Both the position numbers and the translations under genes were made by a program. From NCBI GenBank assembly GCA_010279815.1, contig QEOQ01000460.1, positions 1,238,245 to 1,302,244 of the forward strand: a stretch of DNA of 64,000 bases, given 5' to 3'. Source of the stretch: Brachionus plicatilis (lineage: Eukaryota > Rotifera > Eurotatoria > Ploima > Brachionidae). Shown in pieces: positions 24,458 to 32,948 of this stretch; positions within the stretch are counted from its first letter, which is position 1, and every line of letters begins with the position of its first letter. The notes beneath the pieces are model-generated. The model saw only the letters and a program-made list of their open reading frames with translations. It was not told the origin of the DNA and did not search any database.

Positions 24458-24906
24458 AATAAAATATTTGATAAAGAAATTATATCTGTCATTTATTCAA
24501 TTAAAAATATGCTGTTTCAATATCAAATTTAGAAATTTCGAAATGAAAACCAGGATTGTATCTTTTTTTACTTAATCAATTGAGGTAATTGTTGATAAAG
24601 TTGAGAAAGATAAAACGATTAATTTAAATATGTAAATATTAATGATTAAATATAAAAAATGATCAGGAGAATAAACTAAAAATTAATTTTTTAAATTGAA
24701 ATTATTCATCCGATTTTGAAAAGTGAGTGAGATAATCATTTGACTGGAAATTTTTCGCCACATAATTTTGCCATTAGTGGTTTTTAATTTTGAAATTTTT
24801 ACAGAAATTTTCCTTTTTGAATTGCAAAATTATATTTTGATGTAAATTATAAAGAAAAAACTAAAAATTTATTTTTCATAATAAAATTGATCATGTCTGA
24901 TGCATA
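24458..24906. other. Intergenic, no gene seen
   Basis: 3' flank of POLR1A with AATAAA-like motifs just after the stop codon. Nothing else recognised. Confidence 0.4.
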
Positions 24907-25473
24907 CAGTGGTGATTTCATAACAGTATTTTACGAAAATTTACGTAAAATACCGTAAATTAACCAAATTTTACCACATTTTACGTAAATTAACGTAAAA
25001 TCCGAAAAGTGAAAAAGAAGTATTTTACGAAAAATTGCGTAAATTTTCAGGATTTTGAGATAATTTTGGTAAAATTTGGTAAAATTAAAAACGGCCAATT
25101 CAAAATTCAAAATTTTTTGAAAAAATGTCTTTTTTTTCCAAAAATCGAAATTTAAGACAGCTTTTTTTATAACAATTTAAAAATAACTATTTTTTTGACC
25201 AATTTATGAAAAAAAAAACTGTCTTAAATTTTCGATTTTTGGAAAAAAAAGACATTTTTTCAAAAAATTTTGAATTTTGAATTGGCCGTTTTTAATTTTA
25301 CCAAATTTTACCAAAATTATCTCAAAATCCTGAAAATTTACGCAATTTTTCGTAAAATACTTCTTTTTCACTTTTCGGATTTTACGTTAATTTACGTAAA
25401 ATGTGGTAAAATTTGGTTAATTTACGGTATTTTACGTAAATTTTCGTAAAATACTGTTATGAAATCACCACTG
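24907..25473. mobile_element. Fold-back MITE with TA target duplication
   Basis: A 567-bp element starting CAGTGGTGATTTCATAAC and ending GTTATGAAATCACCACTG, flanked on both sides by TA. The arms (24907 to about 25160, and about 25219 to 25473) are nearly perfect reverse complements of ~254 bp around a ~58-nt loop. They are built from repeats of TTTACGTAAAAT-like words. TA duplication plus a CAGT start is typical of MITEs mobilised by Tc1/mariner transposases. No coding sequence. Confidence 0.9.
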
Positions 25474-25683
25474 TAAGTTTCAATTATATTTTTTCGCTTA
25501 TCTTTTAAAATTGCCTAAGTTTTCAAGAGGTATTGAAGAAGTTAGTGTTGAAATCGAATCAACTTTTGAATGATATTTAGATTTAAAGAATTAAATCAAG
25601 GTTAAAATAAATTAAATTAAAAAAAAATATTCTAAAGACAAATTTCAAAAAATTTATATCATTAAAAAATTGAATTTTTATTA

Positions 25684-25960
25684 TACAGTGCTGCTATGAT
25701 TCCTTGAATTCACCATATTTAACGTAAAATATGGTTATCTAAAATACGGTATTTATCGTTAAATAACGATAATTATCGTCAATTACCCAAGATTATTGTA
25801 AAATTCAGTAAAAAAAAAATTCCAAAATTTCTCAAAAAAAAATAATTTTCATGAAAAAATTTTTTTTTTCGAATTTTTGAAAAAGAAAAAAAAAATTAAA
25901 TTTAATTGAAATTTTTGACGAAAATTGACGTAAATTTCGGTAAATTTTTGTAAAAAAAGG
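25684..25960. repeat. One-ended relative of the TA fold-back element
   Basis: TACAGTGCTGCTATGATTCC at 25684 resembles the end of the 24907-25473 element (TACAGTGGTGATTTC). It is followed by similar TTTACGTAAAAT/GGTAAAAT-like words to about 25960. I could not find a matching inverted end, so it is a truncated or diverged copy. Confidence 0.45.
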
Positions 25961-26979
25961 TGAAAATGGTAAAAATTGAACAAAGAGGCAAAAATGGATT
26001 TTTTATTATTATATTCTATTTTTTTTTAACAAATTGTGAAAATTAATATTTTAATATTATTTACAAAACAGATTTCACTTTCTGGCGTTTGTTGCTTTCA
26101 AGCCTTTTGCTGCTTTGTCCCAAGCTTCTTAATGTGGATCCATTTGGAATGAATTACACAATTGTTAGTTTTCCGAGATCGGTATTTGAAAATATTAAGT
26201 ACGAACATATTACCTTTTTTTTCAAATACAAAAATTATCAAAAATCATATATATAGAGCTGTATTAAAGTAGAATTTAGTGATCTAAGATATGTTTAATC
26301 AATAAAAAATAAAAATTTTTAGTAATTTTATTTACTCTTTCATGATTACTTATTTATTTCTTTCATTTTTCAACCGTCAAAGTTTTTTGAAAAACATTTA
26401 TAGCTAAATTCACTAAATTCTGATCAGACTTGTTTTTAAGTCACAAGTCTTAAGTCAAGTCAAGTCAATGACTTTATAAATCCATATTTGATACCAATAA
26501 AGTAGTTGCTTCCAAATTCCTGGCTGTTAATCTTGACCTATGTGGTCTGTTAATGTAACCAGATTATGAAAAAATTTTTTCAAATGGTTCAAATGAAGCA
26601 GATATTGATAAAAATTTTTGTGCGAGTCATAACTTTGACTTAAATTTTGGTGAAAATGAATGGGCAATTTAGCACCCGTGATGATATATCAGACTCTATA
26701 GAGGTTTGTTTAAATAACATAAGATATAAGAATTATAGGAACATTTTAAATGATCTTATAAAATCTAGATGATTTTCAACCGGCTTATATATGCTCAAGA
26801 TTCATAAAAAAAGAAAAATTTCATTGCTTATTTTTCTATCTAGTTTCTAAATCTAAATTTAGAAAACTATTTACTTCTTAATTAGCACTTTTGTGATATT
26901 ATAAATTTCAAAATCTTTCTTTTTTTTCTTTTTTTTTTCTTTTTTTTTTATTTTTTATTTTTCTTTTTTTTATGAAACT
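25961..26979. other. Intergenic, possible repeat debris
   Basis: No gene recognised. It contains clustered AAGTC/GACTT words (about 26425-26475) like those at 55660-56190, a short open stretch ending at about 26670 that I cannot identify, and a poly-T/C tract at 26918-26970. Confidence 0.4.
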
Positions 26980-27050
26980 TAATTTAAATTTTTTATTCTT
27001 TAACTTCTCCTTAAGGAAGTTAATTCAATTCAATAAATAAATAAATGATG
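26980..27050 (+). repeat. LINE 3' end with AATAAATAAATAA tail
   Basis: The sequence aacttctccttaaggaagttaattcaattcaataaataaataaatg has a small hairpin (CTTC..GAAG) and a short-period 3' tail. A near match occurs at 62200-62240 (acttctccaaaatggaggttaattgc). Both look like 3' UTR ends of one non-LTR element family. Confidence 0.5.
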
Positions 27051-27213
27051 TGTAAATTCGGGTATGATCAATTTTTATTAGTTAAAATCAAAAGTTTATT
27101 TTTAGAATTTCTTTTATTTGTCTGATAGTTTAAAATACGAAAAAAAAAATTAAAAAATTTTATTGATTGAACAAACTTCATTTTTTTGATGAGGTTGGTT
27201 GTCAAAATTTATG

Positions 27214-29472
27214 TTATTTATTTTGATTCAAATTCTTGCCTGTAAAACTTTCTTTCAAATTTTTATCATTGTAAAAATAAATTAAAAAATTTAAAAAGTT
27301 AATAATCAAAAAACTTAATTCTACACAATGACTAATGAGAGAGGGAAAAAATAAACGAAGGCATATCTCTTTTAAGAAAAATTGTAAATTTGTTGTTAAT
27401 TGACTGTTTAAGTAAATGTTAGTATAGCTCAAAAAAAAATAGAGTGTTTCAAATATTTCGCTTGATTTCAGCAAAAGATTTAGAAATGTCATAATAAAGG
27501 AAATTATAAGAAGACGGATATGCTTCCTGCTTGAAACAGATCCAGTTTTATGCATTTTCTTTTTTAAATTTGAATTTAACTTGAATGCAAGAGCTATGTC
27601 GACACAAAAATTTATAATAATTAGCAGAAAAATGGTAATTATGTCAGTTAACAAGTTGAAGATGATCAGAATCTGTATGCCCTTGTTTATGACAAAGCTT
27701 GAATAAATGTCGAGTAAAAAGTAAGGATATTCGGAATCAGGCTGATTACTATTTATTTTATGCACAAAAAGTTTCGGTATACAGATGACAGATAAAATTA
27801 CTATGAAAAACAGACATATTCGACTTACTGAACATCGTGTGATATATTTGTGAACTAGAGAATTTTTATTAATAAAAATGTTTAATCTAAATACACTATA
27901 ACCAATCAATGACAAATTAACACAAGCTTTGATAATTTTTTGTAAAAAATCGTTTAAAATTATTTTAAAATATTGAATAAGTTTAAATGAAATGACATTA
28001 GAACAAAATAGGCCATTTTTAAAAGAACATTCATTCATTAAGCCCAAAAGAAGAATGATTACAAAGATCATGTTAAATATCGAATATGCCTTAACAAATT
28101 TATAGTGTAAATTTTTCAAAAGTTTTGTTCTTCTATTCTTATAAAGCATATAAATTGTGAAGTTGCTTATGATAAAGATCACAATCGATACTAAAGGAAC
28201 GCAATAAATGATGACAATGTAATCAAGAATAATGATCATTTTTTTAAAATCGAATAGATCAAAATCTTTGTTGATCAAAATTGTTCTCAAATCACATTTG
28301 CTTAATCTATTTGTAAAGTTGCAAAAAGAAAAATTGGTTTTGTTTGAAAAATAATTGTTAAATGTTTTATAAAATGTATATCCTAATTTAAAATCATTAA
28401 AATGCTCGAGAAAGAAGCTATAGTTCTGAGCGATCCACAAAAATGTGCACGTGAATTCACTTGTCTCATTTATTGGTTTATTGTCTAAAATGCTAAGAAG
28501 AACAGAATTTTTAAAAGGAAAATTTTTGTAAAGACAAAAGTCTTCTTTCGGAAATATGTCATTTGTTTCAAGCATATAATAATATTCCCAATAAAAACGG
28601 TGAATAATTTTCACATGAATAATATTGTGTATTCGATTGACTCCAGAATTTAGATCTTCAATCCATTTGATTTGAGTGTTTTGAAATAATTTGCGTGCAA
28701 ATTGAATACCAATGGTTATGTATCTAAGTTTGAAAATACTGGAAAAAATATTTCTTTTTATGGAATTAATTTTGCCATGAAGAAAAAACAAACTTGTGTT
28801 GTTGAAAACTTTTAAGTTAATAATATCTTCATTTAAATCAACATTTTCACAATAGTCAAATATAACACTGTTAATATTGACATTCAGACTTTCCGATCCA
28901 TTAAAAAATTTAAATCTGCTGAAATGGTAAACTGTATTCGCCAAATATTTTATACTAAATATTTCAATATTCATATTATTTAAAATATAAGGACAAAATC
29001 TATTTCCCAATTTAACTTTATTCTTGAATGAAAATAGTAAAAAGTTCAAAGTAAAATTTCGAGCAAAAAAAGCTTTTTCACAGGACTTTAATCTCTCATT
29101 CTCGATAAAGAAATCAATTTTCGAATCATAAATAATAAATGTATAATGATTAAAAGAATAGTTGCCCATCTCATTGAATAAATTCAAATTGAAACCAACC
29201 AAATTGCGAAAATAGAATATTTGATAATTAATTCCAAAATGGTTCCAAAGAGATACACCTTGTAAAAATTCTCTATTTAATAATTCTTTATTATCGAGTC
29301 TATAATAAATGTGGGCAAGTGTTTTTACTATTTTTTCATTCTTTGACAAAAAAAAGTCCGAATCTATAAAAAATTTAGAGCAAACCAATCTTCTTTCAGA
29401 AATTATGCAATGCTTTGTTGGTATTATCTGATTAAATTCAGATAAAATCCATAGAATTGTTAAAATTTTCAT
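27214..29472 (-). CDS. Intronless 7TM receptor-like protein with large ectodomain
   Basis: A single exon of 752 residues from ATG 29472. A signal peptide (MKILTILWILSEFNQII) is followed by a ~400-residue extracellular region rich in Phe/Asn/Ile, with many NxS/T sites, paired Cys and a degenerate leucine-rich-repeat feel. Seven hydrophobic helices follow from about residue 420 to 735, the last reading CVELSFLIINFLNFLIYFYND. This resembles TM7 of rhodopsin-type GPCRs, although NPxxY is not intact. The C-terminal tail is short. Most likely an orphan or chemosensory-type receptor of a lineage-expanded family; the ligand is unknown. Fully open over 2.2 kb in DNA this AT-rich, so it is under coding constraint. 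Confidence 0.85.
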   Translation of the reverse strand: MKILTILWILSEFNQIIPTKHCIISERRLVCSKFFIDSDFFLSKNEKIVKTLAHIYYRLDNKELLNREFLQGVSLWNHFGINYQIFYFRNLVGFNLNLFNEMGNYSFNHYTFIIYDSKIDFFIENERLKSCEKAFFARNFTLNFLLFSFKNKVKLGNRFCPYILNNMNIEIFSIKYLANTVYHFSRFKFFNGSESLNVNINSVIFDYCENVDLNEDIINLKVFNNTSLFFLHGKINSIKRNIFSSIFKLRYITIGIQFARKLFQNTQIKWIEDLNSGVNRIHNIIHVKIIHRFYWEYYYMLETNDIFPKEDFCLYKNFPFKNSVLLSILDNKPINETSEFTCTFLWIAQNYSFFLEHFNDFKLGYTFYKTFNNYFSNKTNFSFCNFTNRLSKCDLRTILINKDFDLFDFKKMIIILDYIVIIYCVPLVSIVIFIISNFTIYMLYKNRRTKLLKNLHYKFVKAYSIFNMIFVIILLLGLMNECSFKNGLFCSNVISFKLIQYFKIILNDFLQKIIKACVNLSLIGYSVFRLNIFINKNSLVHKYITRCSVSRICLFFIVILSVICIPKLFVHKINSNQPDSEYPYFLLDIYSSFVINKGIQILIIFNLLTDIITIFLLIIINFCVDIALAFKLNSNLKKKMHKTGSVSSRKHIRLLIISFIMTFLNLLLKSSEIFETLYFFLSYTNIYLNSQLTTNLQFFLKEICLRLFFPSLISHCVELSFLIINFLNFLIYFYNDKNLKESFTGKNLNQNK

Positions 29473-30228
29473 TTTGCTTTTCACTTGTTTAAAATAACCT
29501 TGTAAATAAAAATTGGATATGATTTTTTATAGTTCAGTTAAAAATTTTATTTCTCTATGAAAAAAAAAAAATTTAATGCATTAAATACACAAGAGATGAA
29601 TCTTCTTTATAAATTAATTGCCTTTCAAATACAAAATAATTTTGAGGATCCAAACAATTAAAAAAAATTTAAAAAAATCGATTTCTTTAATATTTTAAAC
29701 AAGGGGTTGGAAAACACATCCATGGGAATAAATCATCACTAATTTTTCGACACGAGTTTATATCCAGATAAATTTAGTTATCATGTTTTTTAATATTTGA
29801 AGAATCAAATAACTTTTTACTGAAACTTGTTATCTAAATATGTTTTTTCATTGTATTAAAATAAGAATTTTAAAGCTTACCAAAATGTATCCTTAATATG
29901 TAAATTTAAAAAATATTTTATTTTATTAAAAATAAAAGTTAAGACTAATTTATTAAAATGAGCCTAACCTTCTACTTACCAGAAACCCTAAACTAGGGAT
30001 CTGCCCCGGACCTCCTACTGCTGCACTCGCTTCTAATTTAGATGAGTTTTATTAAAATAACGGTACCAAAGCATTATTTGCCTTTTCTTAATAACTTTTA
30101 TTTAATAAAATTAAAATATAGATTTTAAAAATTACCAAAATTTATCCAAAATACGTAAATTTAATAAGTTTTTCTATTTAATTTTCAATAAAATTATATC
30201 AAATTAATTAAATCTAAAAAGGAAAATT
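29473..30228. repeat. Intergenic repeat debris upstream of the 7TM gene
   Basis: About 29575-29795 is similar to 21441-21680 in the POLR1A intron. A ttaccaaaat.tatcc..aata.gtaaattta block at about 29878-29912 recurs at about 30133-30167. A GC-rich word (ccctaaac..ggg..ctgccccggacctc) at 29986-30014 recurs at 59712-59740. No gene seen. Confidence 0.55.
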
Positions 30229-30446
30229 ATTTATTTATCAACTTTTCTAAAAATACATCTATAAAGCTAAGAAGATCGCACGATAAACGGAAAGTGCGTG
30301 AAATTAATCGCAGAGGCTCGTCAAGATACAATTTTTTGACTAATGCAGTGGCAAATGTTTGGAACAATTTATCTAAAAATGAAATTGATGCAAAGTTGGT
30401 CAAAAGCTTCAAGTCAATTGTCGATAAAGAAGTTTTATTTAGTTAA
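30229..30446 (+). pseudogene. LINE remnant, extreme C-terminus of RT protein
   Basis: An open stretch ending TTTAGTTAA encodes RGSSRYNFLTNAVANVWNNL followed by KNEIDAKLVKSFKSIVD. This is the characteristic C-terminal end of many non-LTR retrotransposon polyproteins (R.NFF.NRVVNVWN.LP...V.A..V..FK). About 65 codons remain and nothing recognisable lies upstream, so this is a 5'-truncated insertion. Confidence 0.7.
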
Positions 30447-30709
30447 CTTTTAATACAAAATTTTGTATTTGTTTAGTAATTGTAATTTTATTCCTTTTTA
30501 TGAGTTTTAATGCGAAAATTTTAATTTTTAGACAAAATAAAAATTGAAAATATAAATTATTGCCTAAAATTTAGCTTATAATGTTTAATTCTAAGTTTTA
30601 ATACATAAGATTGAATTTTTTATTTAGATTTTTAAACATTCCCTTGATCTAAATAAAGAATAAATTTTAAAATTTTAATTCTAAAAACTTTAGCTTGAAA
30701 TTCAAAAGG

Positions 30710-31324
30710 ATGATTAAATATAGATTGGTTTATTTTGACGCTAGAGACCATGCCGAACTTATACGCTTCATTTTTGCCTATGTTGGTCAACAATATGAAG
30801 ATTTTCGAATAAAAGAAGCAGAATGGCCTTCATTTAAACACAGAACTTTATTCGGTAAACTTCCAGTTCTTGAAATAAGTGACGACATTCAATCGATTCA
30901 ACTTGCACAGTCTTTGTCAATCACTCGATACTTGTCTAATATGTTTGGTTTAGCTGGCACAACTGATTTGGATAAAGCTAGAGCTGATATGATCACAGAA
31001 CAACTGAGTGACATTTTGGAAATATTTTACGGCATAAAATCTGAAAATAATCTGGAAGTTCGAGCCGAAAAGCAGAATTTTTTTTACAAAGAAACTTTAT
31101 GGTTTTATTCAAGTATGCTAGAACGACTGTTCGAAATTCAAAAAACAAAATTTGTGGCAGCGAACACTCTAACATATGCTGATCTGGCTTTCGTGGTTTT
31201 TTGGGATTCATTTGGAGAGAACAAGAAAAGATTTTTCGAAGTGTGCGTAATCTGCAAGGCTCTCTATGAACATGTAAACAATTTGCCAGAAATTGTTGAA
31301 TGGAAGAAAAAAAGACCAATATAA
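30710..31324 (+). CDS. Sigma-class glutathione S-transferase
   Basis: A 204-residue cytosolic GST, intronless. The N-terminal thioredoxin-like domain has the catalytic Tyr in YRLVYFDARDHAE, FGKLPVLEI with the cis-Pro, and AQSLSITRYLS (the glutathione gamma-glutamyl site). The helical C-terminal domain has TYADLAFVVFWD, the conserved N-capping region. Sigma class fits the length and motifs (prostaglandin D synthase/HPGDS type in animals). I chose ATG 30710 because it directly precedes the beta-strand IKYRLVYF. It is first of three same-strand genes, 149 bp before the GTPase start. Confidence 0.9.
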   Translation: MIKYRLVYFDARDHAELIRFIFAYVGQQYEDFRIKEAEWPSFKHRTLFGKLPVLEISDDIQSIQLAQSLSITRYLSNMFGLAGTTDLDKARADMITEQLSDILEIFYGIKSENNLEVRAEKQNFFYKETLWFYSSMLERLFEIQKTKFVAANTLTYADLAFVVFWDSFGENKKRFFEVCVICKALYEHVNNLPEIVEWKKKRPI

Positions 31325-31473
31325 AATAACTAAATTATTTTAAAATAAATTCTTGAAATAATACTCTTTGATTAACCAAGTAAAATTTTTAAGTTTAATG
31401 TGCTCTTTTCAAAAAATCTAAATTTAGTTGATTGTTTAAAAACTTGAATTTTTAGCATTTATTTGCTAAAAAA

Positions 31474-32898
31474 ATGGTTTTTTTAAATAAAATTTTCAAA
31501 AAAATTTGCCAAAAACCATTTTCTAAATTAACTTCGAGCCCTATTCGATCAATTTTCACAACTCAATGCTTCAATAATGACTTTGAGATGCCTCTGGATG
31601 AAAATTTATACTGGGATAATCTGCAGAATTCATTAGAAGAATCTGACCAATATACAAACAAATTGACCAAAGCGGAAAAAAATGTGTTTATTTTACAGCT
31701 TAAAATGCAGTATAGAAGTAAATCTCGGCAAAGTACGACACCTGAGCTACAATTGGCAGAATCAATCTCTTTAGTGGACACATTGGACAACTGGCGAGTA
31801 ATTGATTCTCACATAGTTAGCACAAAACGAAGTCATTCACGCGAAATATTCGGTTCTGGTAACCAAGAAATGCTGTCCAAAAAAATCGCATCCTCAGGCG
31901 CCGACTCTTTATTCGTAGTCATAGACAGGCTGACTAACATGCAAGTGAAAGGCTTGAGAACAACTTTGCTCGGAAATAACCCGAATATGGCCATTTATGA
32001 CAGATATAAAGTTGTGCTAGAAATTTTCAAGAGAAATGCAAGATCAAGTATAGCCAAATTACAGATTGCACTAGCAGAGATACCTTATCTGAGGCACAAA
32101 TATGAAAATAGTGAGCTATTTAAAAATGTTGAAAAACGAATCCGCAAAGAACTTGAGCTCAAATTGCGCACAAGATCACTAATTAACAGCCAAAGAAGAG
32201 AAAAACATATACCATTAGTGAGTGTTTTTGGTTATACCAATGTTGGCAAGACAACATTTATCAAAACAATTACCAATGATGATAAGCTGAAGCCTAAAAA
32301 TAAATTGTTCGCCACTTTGGACATCACATACCATGGCACTAGTTTGTGCAACTCGAGCCAGGACATCATTTTCGCGGACACTATCGGATTCATAAGCGAC
32401 ATTCCGCATAATTTAGTCGAGGCGTTCAAAACCAGTCTTTCGGACGCTTTAAACTCTGATTTGTACATTCATCTTGTCGATTTGAGTCATCCGGATCGCG
32501 AAGCCCAAGAAAAAAGTGTTAATGAAATTCTCGCTAGTTTGGCACCCCAGAATAGGCTAAAGGACATGCTGACTGTTTACAACAAAAGTGATAAGTGCAA
32601 ACATCTAAATAGAGAGTCTGATGAAAACAAATTAGTTATTTCGTGTACAAAGGGCCATGGCCTGGTCGAGTTAAGGGATTTAATAGAAAAAAAAATTCTC
32701 AAAAAATTGGGATATTTGGAGATTAGCTTAAAAGTTGGTCAAGGTTCGAAGGAATTTTTTTATTTAAATAAGAACTCGATTGTAAAAGAAATAAATGAGT
32801 GTGACGACTCACAATTTGTTAATATGAAAGTTTTGTTCAATAGATCAAATGCTCTTAAATTTATTAAACTCTATCCGGATATAAAAATTTCAAAATAA
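31474..32898 (+). CDS. GTPBP6: HflX-family GTPase, probably mitochondrial (GTPBP6-like)
   Basis: Ribosome-associated GTPase; the animal mitochondrial member acts in mitoribosome recycling and large-subunit maturation. 474 residues, no intron. A basic, Ser/Thr-rich leader (MVFLNKIFKKICQKPFSK) fits a mitochondrial presequence. The HflX N-terminal domain includes DRYKVVLEIFKRNARSSIAKLQ and a long helical linker ending INSQRREKHIP. The G domain has P-loop GYTNVGKT (about 253-260), a G2 Thr in LFATLDITYHG, DTIGF (about 302-306) and NKSD (about 370-373). HflX has this order, with the signature ALAEIPYL in the N-domain. The stop codon is only 50 bp before the GatA start. Confidence 0.93.
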   Translation: MVFLNKIFKKICQKPFSKLTSSPIRSIFTTQCFNNDFEMPLDENLYWDNLQNSLEESDQYTNKLTKAEKNVFILQLKMQYRSKSRQSTTPELQLAESISLVDTLDNWRVIDSHIVSTKRSHSREIFGSGNQEMLSKKIASSGADSLFVVIDRLTNMQVKGLRTTLLGNNPNMAIYDRYKVVLEIFKRNARSSIAKLQIALAEIPYLRHKYENSELFKNVEKRIRKELELKLRTRSLINSQRREKHIPLVSVFGYTNVGKTTFIKTITNDDKLKPKNKLFATLDITYHGTSLCNSSQDIIFADTIGFISDIPHNLVEAFKTSLSDALNSDLYIHLVDLSHPDREAQEKSVNEILASLAPQNRLKDMLTVYNKSDKCKHLNRESDENKLVISCTKGHGLVELRDLIEKKILKKLGYLEISLKVGQGSKEFFYLNKNSIVKEINECDDSQFVNMKVLFNRSNALKFIKLYPDIKISK

Positions 32899-32948
32899 AA
32901 TTTAAGTTTTAATTTTTATTTTGTTTTGTTATTAGAGATTTTTAAAAA

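Noticed and set aside
31474..32898. Recent bacterial transfer of the HflX-type GTPase
   Set aside because: Animals have a mitochondrial member (GTPBP6); composition matches the neighbourhood and a presequence-like leader is present, so vertical descent is simpler.
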